Shown here: in pieces, positions 50,201 through 58,720 of the stretch
Numbering within the stretch: position 1 is the first letter of the stretch
Layout of the letters: each line of letters starts with the position of its first letter
NCBI GenBank assembly: GCA_016290175.1
Contig: JAEETD010000010.1
Location: 1-58,720 of the forward strand
DNA from: Prevotella sp.
GTDB lineage: Bacteria > Bacteroidota > Bacteroidia > Bacteroidales > Bacteroidaceae
Length of the DNA stretch: 58,720 nucleotides
Direction of reading: 5' to 3'
Notes under the pieces: model-generated
What the model was told of the DNA's origin: nothing
Seen by the model: the letters and a program-made list of their open reading frames with translations, nothing else
Database searches by the model: none
Position numbers and translations under genes: made by a program

Positions 50201-51853
50201 ATGAATACAAAAATAAATAATAAGAAATGGATGAGGCTGATGGTATTCTCTTACCTCTTACCTCTTACCTCTTACCTCTTCTTCGCTTCCTGCTCTGACT
50301 GGAACGATCATTATGAGGGTGCTGCAGATGCTGCCGAGGGCGCTACGCTATGGGAGCAACTCAAGGCCAACCCTCAGCTGAGTGATTTCTGCGATGTGCT
50401 GGAGCAGACCAAGGTCTACCGCATGCATAAGAAAACACCCGTGAGCTATGCCGACCTCCTTAACGGCGGTCAGGCCTTCACTGTGATGGCACCTGTGAAC
50501 AACACGTTTAACAAGGATTCACTGTTGCAGCTGGTGCAGACGGTTGTAGGCGACTCTGCCGTAGAGAAGAGCTTCGTCCAGAACCATCTCACCCGTTCGC
50601 TCGTCTCGTCAACACCCGACGCCACCAAGATGCTGATGCTCAACATGAAGAACATGATGATGGCCAACGGCATGGTTGACGACACCCCTGTGACAGTTGC
50701 AAACACAAAGTCGAGCAACGGCATACTCCATGTCATGCAGCATGCACTGCCCTATAAGCACAACATCCTTGAGTTGTTATGTGACCATCCTCAGTTAAAG
50801 GAGATCGGCGCAAACATCCGCAGTTTTAATGAGGATATCTTCGATCCCACATCGTCAGTTTCCAATGGTGTTGTGGATGGTGTGCCCATCTATGTCGATT
50901 CAGTGGTATATGAGCGTAACCGCCTGTTGGAAAACGTCGGTCTTCTGGATGCCGAAGACTCCACCTACCTTGTAGTGGTGCCCACCACAGAGGGTTGGAA
51001 CAAGGTTTACAATGAAGCGTCTCAATACTTCATTTATGATAAAAGTATTGATAAGCGCGACTCATTGCAGCAGCATTATACCATGCGTGCCTTATTGGAA
51101 GATGCCGTCTTCAACATGACCGACCAGAAGTCTGTACAAGACTCGCTGATTTCCGTGCCATACATCCATACCACCCAGTCGTTCGAGAAGGGTAAGAAGG
51201 TGTACCACGTCTTCTACAAGCCTTTCGAGGAGGGTGGCATCCTCGATGGTGCCCAGAAGTTGCAGTGCAGCAATGGTACGATTTACACAACCCCGAAATG
51301 GACCTTCAAGCCGACGGACACCTATTTCAAGGAATTGCGCACTGAGGGAGAAAGCACCTGGATGATTACCCAAGAGAAAGACTGCTCCTACAATTCCCGC
51401 CGTCAGATAGCCGACAGCATCTCATCAGGCTCCTACCTGCAGATTATTCCCAGAACAGGAACATCCAACTGGGAACTGACTTTCCGTATCAGCAACACTT
51501 TGTCTGGCGATTATGACATCTGTGCCGTCATACTGCCCCAGTCAGTGGCAGGTCTGAGCAGTACCAAGCCTTGCAAATTCAAGGCTACCATCAATTATGT
51601 TGATGAGGACAACAAGTCTCAGTCGTTCAACTGTGGCAACACTCAATTCGAGAGCGATCCCACTCGTGTGGATACCATCGTGGTGGCAGAGGCTTTCCAC
51701 TTCCCCACTTGTAATTATGACCAGAATGAAGTAAAGGTCACCCTCAAATTACAGTGTTCCATCTTGGCTCGCGAGACCTCACGTTACTCTCGTGAGATGT
51801 ACCTCGACTGCATTTATCTCAGACCCAGAACCTCTAAATCTGACGAACAATGA
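50201..51853 (+). CDS. Fasciclin-domain surface lipoprotein 3
   Basis: A 550-residue lipoprotein. The leader MNTKINNKKWMRLMV plus a CTCTTAC-encoded core ends at lipobox FASC (Cys about 31, then SDWNDHYEG). Fasciclin features include LNGGQAFTVMAPVNNTFNKD, SFVQNHLTRSLV, NGILHVMQHALPY and YLVVVPTTEGWNKV. The last 170 residues look like a beta-sandwich (TSNWELTFRISNTLSGDYD, EMYLDCIYLRP). Its stop overlaps the next SusC start by ATGA, implying coupled translation. Its leader carries the longest perfect heptad run in the window. Confidence 0.82.
   Translation: MNTKINNKKWMRLMVFSYLLPLTSYLFFASCSDWNDHYEGAADAAEGATLWEQLKANPQLSDFCDVLEQTKVYRMHKKTPVSYADLLNGGQAFTVMAPVNNTFNKDSLLQLVQTVVGDSAVEKSFVQNHLTRSLVSSTPDATKMLMLNMKNMMMANGMVDDTPVTVANTKSSNGILHVMQHALPYKHNILELLCDHPQLKEIGANIRSFNEDIFDPTSSVSNGVVDGVPIYVDSVVYERNRLLENVGLLDAEDSTYLVVVPTTEGWNKVYNEASQYFIYDKSIDKRDSLQQHYTMRALLEDAVFNMTDQKSVQDSLISVPYIHTTQSFEKGKKVYHVFYKPFEEGGILDGAQKLQCSNGTIYTTPKWTFKPTDTYFKELRTEGESTWMITQEKDCSYNSRRQIADSISSGSYLQIIPRTGTSNWELTFRISNTLSGDYDICAVILPQSVAGLSSTKPCKFKATINYVDEDNKSQSFNCGNTQFESDPTRVDTIVVAEAFHFPTCNYDQNEVKVTLKLQCSILARETSRYSREMYLDCIYLRPRTSKSDEQ
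50248..50280 (+). repeat. Perfect heptad run in fasciclin-3 leader
   Basis: Four perfect CTCTTAC units plus CTCTT (33 bp without interruption), the best slippage candidate in the window. Confidence 0.92.
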
Positions 51854-54800
51854 AGAAATATATCATTTCCACAATTCTGCTGCTTGTATCACTGACAATA
51901 GCAGCACAGGAGAATTTAAAGACAGTAACAGGACAAGTTGTCGATGCTGCCACCCAGAAACCGCTGGTTGGTGTCATCGTTGCTGCCTATGATAATGACA
52001 AGTACTCGGCCATGACCGATGAAGAAGGACGTTATACGCTGAAAGTACCTGACTATATCAATTCGGTACAGATGCGCATCGACGGTTACAACTTCCTGCA
52101 GTGTGCCATTGCCGATGGTGTGGCCAATGGCAACCTCTACAACAATTCATTCACGGAGGTCTACAAACGCCAGACCAATGCCATTCAGACCTCTGAGGCT
52201 GGTGGCTTTGCCAACACCTCAGAAGTCAGCATCGATCCTTTCATTGCCCAGCAATTGGGCAGCGACGTCCGTTCCGTTTCGCGCGGTGGCAATGTCGGTT
52301 TGGGTAACATCATGCTGATGGCAGGTATTAACTCGCTGAACAGCAATGCGCAGCCACTGGTGATTGTCGACGATGTGATTATGGACATGGAGTACAACCG
52401 CACCACACTTCACGACGGCTATTTCACCAATATGCTGGCCAACCTGAATGTCAACGACATTGAGAGCGTTCAGGTGCTGAAGAACGGTACGGCCCTCTAT
52501 GGTGCCAAAGGTGCCAATGGCGTGCTGCTTATCAAGACCAAGCGTAACAAGAGCATGGCCACCAAGATTGATGTCACCATCAATGGTCGCTTTGAGCTCA
52601 TTCCCCGCCTGCCGAAGATGATGGGCGCTGAAGACTACCGTCTCTATGCCTCAGAACTGCTGGCTAACAAGACGCTGTCATTAAGCCAGATGAAGTTCCT
52701 GAACAACGACCCCACCTATTTCTATTACAACCAGTATCACAACAGTACAGACTGGACAGATGAGGTCTATAAGAATGCGTTCTCACAGAACTACGGTATC
52801 AATGTACAAGGTGGTGACGACATTGCCTCCTATAACCTCTCCGTAGGCTACTCATTAGCCAATAGCACACTGAAGAAGAACGACTATTCGCGTTTCAACA
52901 TGCGTTTGAATTCCGACATCAATATCGCGAAAGGATTCGACGTACGCTTTGATGCATCTTATAGTGACGTCGACCGCTCATTGTTTGACGACGGCGCACC
53001 CTCAACCGTGCTTTCCGGCGTCATGACCTCACCAGGCTTTATCGCTCTGGCCAAGTCACCCTTCCTTTCGCCATACGCTTACGACAATGCCGGTAACCCC
53101 AGCCATTATCTGGCAGAGGCCGACGACTATCTGGAAGGCATGTTCCAGGGACGAGGCCGTTTGGCTAATCCCGCTAGTATTTTGGAATACGGTGATGGCA
53201 AGAACCGCAACTCACTGGGAAACCGTCTGATTGTGTTTGCTATTACACCGAAATATGAGTTCAACAAGCACCTGACGCTGAGCGAGCACTTTGCCCTCAC
53301 ATTGGTCAACACCAACGAGAACTACTATCTCCCCATTCAGGGCACGCCGACATTTATCGTCGACGGACTTGATGAGACCACTACACTCAACAACCTGGTT
53401 CAGAGCCAAGCATCAAGTCTCACGGCCATTCAGAGCGACACCCGTCTGGCCTGGAAGACCTTGATCGGCGCCCATCAGATGGGTGTAATGGGTGGTATCC
53501 GTTATCTGAACTCAGCCTATAAGCTGACATCGCAGAAAGGTTACAACACACCTAACGACAAGGCGCCCAAGATGAACTCCTCACTGAGTTTCAAAGATAC
53601 CGACGGTGCCAACGACAAGACATCAGATATCATCTGGTATGCTTTAGGCAATTACAACTACGCACAGCGCTATTATGTCAATGCCGGCGTCTCTGCCCAT
53701 GCCTCTTCCCGTTTCGGTAAGGATGCTGACGGTCTGAAACTGGGTGGCGTCGTTTGGGGTCTCTTCCCCAGCGTCGAGGCCGCCTGGGTCATCAGCAACG
53801 AGAATTGGTTCTCAGGCATTAAGCCAGTTAACTACCTGCGTCTGAACGTTGGCTTCGATGTCACGGGTAACGACGATATCGACTACACCGCATCACGCAG
53901 TTATTTCGTATCACGTCGCATGCTGAACAGCACTGCTACAGGTATTGTCATCGGTAACATTGGCAACACCGAGCTGAAATGGGAGTCCACATCGCGCCTC
54001 ACGGCAGGCGTGGAGGGTAACTTCTTCAACAACCATCTGAATTTGCGTTTCAACTTCTTCAAGAGCTGGACCAGCAACCTGCTTTCCCTGCAACAACTGG
54101 CATGGACCAGCGGTCTTGATGTCAACTGGAGTAACGAAGGAAAACTCGAGAACAACGGTTTCGATGCGCATGCCGTGGTCAAGGTGCTCAACTTGAAGGA
54201 CTTCCATTGGGAAGTCGGTGCCTCTATAGGCCACTATAAGAACAAGGTGACCGCTCTGCCCGACAACGACCGGACCTTCGAGACCGATCTTTATGGCGCC
54301 ACCATTCAGACCAAGGTAGGTCAGCCCGTAGGTGTGTTCTACGGCTACGAGACCAACGGTGTTTACAGCAATACGGCCGAAGCCACTGCTGATGGTAAAT
54401 ACCTGGTCAAGGAAAATGGCGACAAGGTCTTCTTCAAGGCTGGCGATATGAACTTCGTAGATCAGGACGGCAATCATATCATCGACGAGAACGACCGTAC
54501 CGTTATCGGCGACTCCAACCCCGATGTCTATGGTAATATCCACACCACGCTCAATTATAAGAACCTGACGCTGTCGGCTGTCTTCAACTACTCTTTAGGC
54601 AACGATATCTTCAACTATCAGCGCTCACTGCTGGAGGGAGGCACCTACTTCCTGAATCAGACGACAGCCATGAAGAGCCGTTGGACTACCGAAGGTCAGA
54701 CGACAGACTACCCCCGTATAGAATATAAGGATCCCATGGGCAATGCACGATTCAGTGACCGGTGGATTGAAGATGGTTCCTATCTGCGTATGAGCAATCT

Positions 54801-55008
54801 TACATTGAGCTATTATCTGCCCATACAGAGCACTTATCTGCAGGGTATCACCATCTTTGGTAACGTAACGAACCTCTTTACCATTACCAAGTACCTCGGC
54901 AGCGATCCTGACTGCGGCATCGCAGGCAGCATCCTGACACAGGGCATCGACCGTGGCTTGTTAGGCAAAGGCCGTTCGTTCTCAATGGGCGTTAATATTA
55001 ACCTGTAA
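51850..55008 (+). CDS. susC: SusC-like TonB-dependent transporter, third pair
   Basis: A 1,052-residue outer-membrane importer. Signal peptide MKKYIISTILLLVSLTIAAQ, CarboxypepD_reg-like domain (VTGQVVDAATQKPLVGVIVAAYDN), plug region with the signature LKNGTALYGAKGANGVLLIKT, and a barrel ending GVNINL. The usual VVVGYG-type segment before the plug is weak or divergent (NNSFTEVYKRQTNAIQTSEAG). It pairs with the SusD gene at 55042. Two importers in one operon suggest two related ligands or sizes; this is inference. Confidence 0.92.
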   Translation: MKKYIISTILLLVSLTIAAQENLKTVTGQVVDAATQKPLVGVIVAAYDNDKYSAMTDEEGRYTLKVPDYINSVQMRIDGYNFLQCAIADGVANGNLYNNSFTEVYKRQTNAIQTSEAGGFANTSEVSIDPFIAQQLGSDVRSVSRGGNVGLGNIMLMAGINSLNSNAQPLVIVDDVIMDMEYNRTTLHDGYFTNMLANLNVNDIESVQVLKNGTALYGAKGANGVLLIKTKRNKSMATKIDVTINGRFELIPRLPKMMGAEDYRLYASELLANKTLSLSQMKFLNNDPTYFYYNQYHNSTDWTDEVYKNAFSQNYGINVQGGDDIASYNLSVGYSLANSTLKKNDYSRFNMRLNSDINIAKGFDVRFDASYSDVDRSLFDDGAPSTVLSGVMTSPGFIALAKSPFLSPYAYDNAGNPSHYLAEADDYLEGMFQGRGRLANPASILEYGDGKNRNSLGNRLIVFAITPKYEFNKHLTLSEHFALTLVNTNENYYLPIQGTPTFIVDGLDETTTLNNLVQSQASSLTAIQSDTRLAWKTLIGAHQMGVMGGIRYLNSAYKLTSQKGYNTPNDKAPKMNSSLSFKDTDGANDKTSDIIWYALGNYNYAQRYYVNAGVSAHASSRFGKDADGLKLGGVVWGLFPSVEAAWVISNENWFSGIKPVNYLRLNVGFDVTGNDDIDYTASRSYFVSRRMLNSTATGIVIGNIGNTELKWESTSRLTAGVEGNFFNNHLNLRFNFFKSWTSNLLSLQQLAWTSGLDVNWSNEGKLENNGFDAHAVVKVLNLKDFHWEVGASIGHYKNKVTALPDNDRTFETDLYGATIQTKVGQPVGVFYGYETNGVYSNTAEATADGKYLVKENGDKVFFKAGDMNFVDQDGNHIIDENDRTVIGDSNPDVYGNIHTTLNYKNLTLSAVFNYSLGNDIFNYQRSLLEGGTYFLNQTTAMKSRWTTEGQTTDYPRIEYKDPMGNARFSDRWIEDGSYLRMSNLTLSYYLPIQSTYLQGITIFGNVTNLFTITKYLGSDPDCGIAGSILTQGIDRGLLGKGRSFSMGVNINL

Positions 55009-55009
55009 T

Positions 55010-55044
55010 AGTGAATAGTGAATAGTTAATAGTGAATAGTTATG
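55010..55044 (+). repeat. Five-unit heptad tract at SusC-SusD junction, ending in ATG
   Basis: AGTGAAT, AGTGAAT, AGTTAAT, AGTGAAT, AGTTATG (35 bp); the last unit supplies the SusD start codon. Confidence 0.88.
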
Positions 55045-56772
55045 ATGACTAAGATAAACAATAAGAAATCGGTGAGAATTCTTTTAGCTGGGGTATTCTC
55101 TTACCTCTTACCTCTCACCTCTTACCTCTTCACCTCTTGCGAGAACATGCTGACGCCAGAGTCAGACCTGGTGGAGTATGAGGAGGATCACACTTTGAAC
55201 CACGCCACCGACTCTGTCTATAGCGTGATGGGCATCATCAATAAGATGCAGATCATTGCCGATCGCGTTGTGCTCTTAGGCGAGGTTCGCGGCGATCTGG
55301 TACTGCCAACGGCTGCTGCCAGCAACGACTTGAAGCACCTCTCTGCCTTCGACTTCAACGAGTCGAACCGCTACAACCAGATTAGCGACTACTATGCCGT
55401 TATCAACAACTGCAACTACTACCTGGCCCATGTCGACACAGCCATGGAGCGTCGTGGTCGCAACCTGTTCATGCGTGAGTATGCGGCAGTGAAGTCATAT
55501 CGTGCATGGACCTATCTGCAGTTGGCTCAGGCCTATGGCGAGGTGCCCCTGATTCTCACGCCACTCATGACAGAGAAAGAGGCACGTGAGGCCATGAACC
55601 AACCGCGTGTTGGCATCAAGGCCATCTGCGACACGTTTATCGACGACCTCACACCATACGTAGGTGTCAACCTGCCCGAGTTCGGGTCGGTCAACGGCAT
55701 GAGTTCCGACTATTTCTTCATCCCGATGCGCGCGCTCCTCGGCGACCTCTGTCTCTGGGCAGGACGCTATCAGGAAGCAGCCCGCTGGTACCACGACTAC
55801 CTGACCGACCGCTACGAGCCCGTCAGGATGAGTGTCCAGCGCATCACCTGGCCGAACGCCACGCAGTTTGACAGGCCCAACGACCGCTACAATCCCACTG
55901 GCAGTGAGGTCATCACGTATATCCCCATGGAGTCGCGTGTCTTCGATGGCACCATCAGCGACCTGCGAAACTTGTTCAATTCTACCACAGAGAACAATTA
56001 TTACTATGAGTTGACCTCTTCACCGGCCATGTCCAGGATTTCAAATGATCAGGTCTACTGTATTGAGAATGAAATGCCCGGTGCAACCACCAAGGATACC
56101 ATCTATGTGCCACGTTCTGGTTTCAACCGCAAAGAATACGTAGGCGACCTGCGTTATTCGTCGAACTTCCAACTCAGCTCTTATGGTACGCAGAGTGAGT
56201 ATTCCGAGTACAACTCGTATAACCAATACGTCTATAAGATTAATTCCTCACGAATCAATCTCTATCGTGCCACGATGATCTACCTGCGCTATGCCGAGGC
56301 TCTCAACCGTGCCGGTTATCCGCAGTCGGCATTTGCCATCCTGAAATATGGCATCTGCGACGAGGTTCTGGAGAACCGTGTCGACCCCATTGAGGTTAAG
56401 CAGGCAGGAGAACTGGTATCTTTCGATCGCAATGTCTTCAGACTTGAGGATGTCCTTGGCGTTCACTCTCTGGGTTCAGGCGACTCTCACGCCAATGCAT
56501 TCTATATGCTGCCTCAACCTGAAAATGCCTTAGCAACGCGTCAGGACACCGTCAACTATCAGATTCCTTTGGTAGAGGACCTGATCATCAACGAAATGGC
56601 CTTGGAGGGCGCTTTCGAAGGCTACCGTTTCAACGACTTGATGCGTGTGGCCCTGCGCCGTAGTGATGCCAGCTATTTGGCTACTCCCGTCTCACGTCGC
56701 AACGGCGAGACCGATGATACGCTTTATCAGCTACTGATGGATTCCAAAAACTGGTATCTCCCCCTACCCTGA
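55042..56772 (+). CDS. susD: SusD-like surface lipoprotein, third pair
   Basis: A 576-residue lipoprotein. The leader MMTKINNKKSVRILLAGV, with heptad-encoded core SYLLPLTSYLF, ends at lipobox FTSC (then ENMLTPESD). SusD-like features are SYRAWTYLQLAQAYGEVPLI in the N-terminal half and LIINEMALEGAFEGYRFNDLMRVALRR at the C-terminus. Either of two adjacent ATGs (55042, 55045) may start it; the second matches the MTKINNKK start of the fasciclin-2 gene. It acts with the upstream SusC. Confidence 0.92.
   Translation: MMTKINNKKSVRILLAGVFSYLLPLTSYLFTSCENMLTPESDLVEYEEDHTLNHATDSVYSVMGIINKMQIIADRVVLLGEVRGDLVLPTAAASNDLKHLSAFDFNESNRYNQISDYYAVINNCNYYLAHVDTAMERRGRNLFMREYAAVKSYRAWTYLQLAQAYGEVPLILTPLMTEKEAREAMNQPRVGIKAICDTFIDDLTPYVGVNLPEFGSVNGMSSDYFFIPMRALLGDLCLWAGRYQEAARWYHDYLTDRYEPVRMSVQRITWPNATQFDRPNDRYNPTGSEVITYIPMESRVFDGTISDLRNLFNSTTENNYYYELTSSPAMSRISNDQVYCIENEMPGATTKDTIYVPRSGFNRKEYVGDLRYSSNFQLSSYGTQSEYSEYNSYNQYVYKINSSRINLYRATMIYLRYAEALNRAGYPQSAFAILKYGICDEVLENRVDPIEVKQAGELVSFDRNVFRLEDVLGVHSLGSGDSHANAFYMLPQPENALATRQDTVNYQIPLVEDLIINEMALEGAFEGYRFNDLMRVALRRSDASYLATPVSRRNGETDDTLYQLLMDSKNWYLPLP
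55098..55132 (+). repeat. Five-unit heptad tract in third SusD leader
   Basis: CTCTTAC, CTCTTAC, CTCTCAC, CTCTTAC, CTCTTCA (35 bp), nearly identical to the tract at 46432. Confidence 0.88.
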
Positions 56773-56795
56773 ATAGGACTCATAGTGATTATTAA

Positions 56796-58637
56796 ATGAA
56801 GAAAAAAGCATTGATTCTTGCCTGTTTGCTTACAGCAGGCGTCGCCTGGGCCGATAATCATTGGGTGGGCACATGGGGTACAGCTCCGCAATTGGTAGAG
56901 AATAATAACAATCCACCCTCACTGGGACTGGGTAACAACTCGCTACGCCAGATTGTACAGGTGTCAATCGGTGGTGAGAAGGTGCGTCTGAAACTGACAA
57001 ATGAGTTCAGTACAGGTGCCACAGAAATCAAGGCAGTGGAACTGGCCTTGGCTAAGACGGCTGGCAGCAGTCCGGAGATCGAAGAGGCATCGACCGTCAC
57101 TCTAACCTTCAACGGCAAGGCTGGCGTGACGATGGCTGCGAAAGGCAAGGCCGTGTCGGATCCTGTAGACTTCAAGATCGGCCCCCGGGAGAATGTAGCT
57201 ATTACCATTCATTATGGCTCAGCCTCATCGACGAGTGTAAGTGGACATCCGGGGTCAAGGACGACATCGTATCTGAAATCAGGCAACACAACCAACTTCA
57301 GCGATGCCACAAAGACCGATCACTGGTATAACATTCTGGCTTTAGAAGTGGAAGTTCCAGAGGATGCCGGAGCTGTGGCTATTTTGGGAAACTCAATTAC
57401 TGACGGACGCGGTTCGACGACTAATCAGCAGAACCGTTGGGCAGACGTGCTCTCACGACGACTGTTGGCCAACGAACCGACGAAGCAAGTGGGTGTCCTC
57501 AATATGGGTATCGGCGGCAACTGTGTGCTGGGAGGCGGTTTAGGACCTTCGGCATCGAGTCGCTACCAACGTGACCTGTTAGGTCAGGAGGGTGTGAAGT
57601 GGATCATTCTCTTCGAAGCAGTTAACGATCTAGGAGGTGCTCAGAACGGTGTACAGACGGCAAATCGCATCAAAGAAGTCTTTAAGCAGATTATCCGTGA
57701 GGCTCACCAGAAAGGCATCTATGTATTCGGTGCCACAATCACACCGTTTAAGGGCAACAATTATTATTCTGCTGACCATGAGAAAGGTCGCAGTGTACTG
57801 AACGAATGGATACGTACGACGAAGATGCTAGACGGTGTGATTGACTTCGACGAGGCTGTGCGTAATCCTGACGATCCCGAGGCCATGCAACAGGCATATC
57901 TGTTTGAAAATGATTGGTTACACTTGAATGCCAAAGGCTATGAGACTATGGGTGGGTGCATTGACCTAAACCTTTTCACCAAGACCGATCCTTTGGCTGA
58001 CAACGACGAGGAAGAGCCCGGCTACGAAGATGCCGTATGGATTGAGGCAGAGGATATGCGCACGAAATCAGTAGGAACGGCCTTCAAACTAGTGGAGAAT
58101 ACGGCTGCCTCCGGGGGCAAGTATCTGGAGACGGTGACGCAAACCGCCAACCTGCCTGCCGACAGTGTCTATATGCTCACCACCAGTTTCATGGTTAAGG
58201 CAGACAACATATATCATGTCTATGCGCGCGTCATGTGTCCAACCTGGGATGATGACAGCTATTTCGTCAGTGTCGACGGGCCGTTGACCAGCAATTTCGT
58301 CAATGGTCTGCAGACAGCTTCCTGGGATTGGAAGGAGCTCATCAATGTGAAATTGCAGTCTGGGGTGCACAAGCTAACTATCGCCGGTCGTGAAGATGGT
58401 GCCTGTATCGACAAGATCTGCATCACCGCCAATGCCACTCCTCCCACAGGAATGGGTGGTACAGCAACGCCTACTGCTATCAGTTACTTTTCCTCAAACA
58501 GACATGCTGTCGCCTCAGTCGAAACATACTCTTTGAGCGGTATCCGCCGCTTGGCGTCACACGACTCTGGCCCATATATTGAAATACAAAGTGCTGAGGA
58601 CTGGACTATTCTGTCACGCAAGGTTATTATGAAATAA
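56796..58637 (+). CDS. SGNH/GDSL-family esterase with C-terminal binding module and secretion-like tail
   Basis: A 613-residue exported hydrolase. The signal peptide ends about residue 19 (VAWA). A beta domain (about 20-185) precedes the SGNH domain (190-395), with nucleophile Ser200 in ILGNSITDGRG, block II Gly in MGIGGN, block III Asn in FEAVNDLGG, and Asp373/His376 in DWLHLNAKGY. All catalytic residues are present. Residues about 410-545 look like a carbohydrate-binding beta-sandwich (VWIEAEDMRTKS...YHVYARVMCPTWDDDSYFVSVDG). The last 40 residues (YSLSGIRRL...RKVIMK) resemble a secretion tail. It probably removes acyl (for example acetyl) groups from a glycan. It is the only enzyme of the HTCS-linked locus. 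Confidence 0.88.
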   Translation: MKKKALILACLLTAGVAWADNHWVGTWGTAPQLVENNNNPPSLGLGNNSLRQIVQVSIGGEKVRLKLTNEFSTGATEIKAVELALAKTAGSSPEIEEASTVTLTFNGKAGVTMAAKGKAVSDPVDFKIGPRENVAITIHYGSASSTSVSGHPGSRTTSYLKSGNTTNFSDATKTDHWYNILALEVEVPEDAGAVAILGNSITDGRGSTTNQQNRWADVLSRRLLANEPTKQVGVLNMGIGGNCVLGGGLGPSASSRYQRDLLGQEGVKWIILFEAVNDLGGAQNGVQTANRIKEVFKQIIREAHQKGIYVFGATITPFKGNNYYSADHEKGRSVLNEWIRTTKMLDGVIDFDEAVRNPDDPEAMQQAYLFENDWLHLNAKGYETMGGCIDLNLFTKTDPLADNDEEEPGYEDAVWIEAEDMRTKSVGTAFKLVENTAASGGKYLETVTQTANLPADSVYMLTTSFMVKADNIYHVYARVMCPTWDDDSYFVSVDGPLTSNFVNGLQTASWDWKELINVKLQSGVHKLTIAGREDGACIDKICITANATPPTGMGGTATPTAISYFSSNRHAVASVETYSLSGIRRLASHDSGPYIEIQSAEDWTILSRKVIMK

Positions 58638-58644
58638 CCATTTC

Positions 58645-58720
58645 TTAACGAGTCTGACTGCTGATACCGGCAGTGGAGATTTTAATGCGGGTTGGTTTAC
58701 CGTTGTTGTAGAAGGAAGCG
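58645..58720 (-). CDS. C-terminal end of a convergent gene (partial)
   Basis: On the minus strand a frame enters from the right edge and ends at the stop 58645-58647, giving about 24 residues ASFYNNGKPTRIKISTAGIS then SQTR. It lies 7 bases from the stop of the esterase gene. It is too short to identify. Confidence 0.4.
   Translation of the reverse strand, partial: ASFYNNGKPTRIKISTAGISSQTR

Overview
The window looks like a chromosomal piece of a Bacteroidetes genome, most likely a gut or rumen Prevotella/Segatella-type organism. The evidence is three SusC/SusD pairs, a hybrid two-component regulator (HTCS), many lipoproteins, exported proteins ending in short type-IX-secretion-like tails (…KVxVK or …VR), and promoters of the Bacteroidetes type (-7 box TAnnTTTG, little Shine-Dalgarno). 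No tRNA, rRNA, CRISPR array or complete insertion sequence was seen.

Layout. 1-2,720: a possible helix-turn-helix gene cut by the window edge, a 22-codon broken copy of a BspA-like leucine-rich-repeat gene next to the intact gene, and a Fic-family AMPylase. 2,846-21,344: a mannan utilisation locus. Its left arm runs leftward (CE7 acetyl esterase, a fused GH36 alpha-galactosidase/GH26 beta-mannanase, GH130 mannosylglucose phosphorylase, an internally deleted AGE-family 2-epimerase, phosphomannose isomerase). Its right arm runs rightward (SusC, SusD, two surface glycan-binding lipoproteins, a small exported protein, a second GH26). An AraC regulator closes it. Inferred substrate: acetylated galacto(gluco)mannan, deacetylated, debranched and cut outside the cytoplasm, then phosphorolysed inside. 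The truncated epimerase would break the mannobiose route unless another copy exists. 21,474-32,036: ABC-F factor EttA, a second small exported protein paired with a beta-helix carbohydrate-binding protein, a GH2 beta-galactosidase, and a two-gene unit (multi-span membrane protein plus PD40-propeller lipoprotein with one CxxCH motif). 32,183-35,998: a 1,271-residue secreted protein of unknown role. 36,185-58,637: an HTCS regulator divergent from an unusual locus made of three fasciclin-type lipoproteins, two SusC/SusD pairs and one SGNH/GDSL esterase, with no glycoside hydrolase or lyase. A convergent gene end lies at the right edge.

Most unusual signals. (1) Heptanucleotide tandem tracts, often exactly five units (35 bp), lie at gene junctions and inside lipoprotein leader sequences, a linker and a loop; gain or loss of a unit in a coding tract would shift the frame. 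(2) Two separate loci share one architecture: a small protein with a beta-rich module and a secretion-like tail overlaps, by the same ATGA, a tail-less exported protein that begins with a related module. (3) A GH36-GH26 fusion. (4) An inverted repeat and repeated GTAAAAC motifs around the HTCS promoter. Functions are inferred by reading protein motifs; no database search was run.
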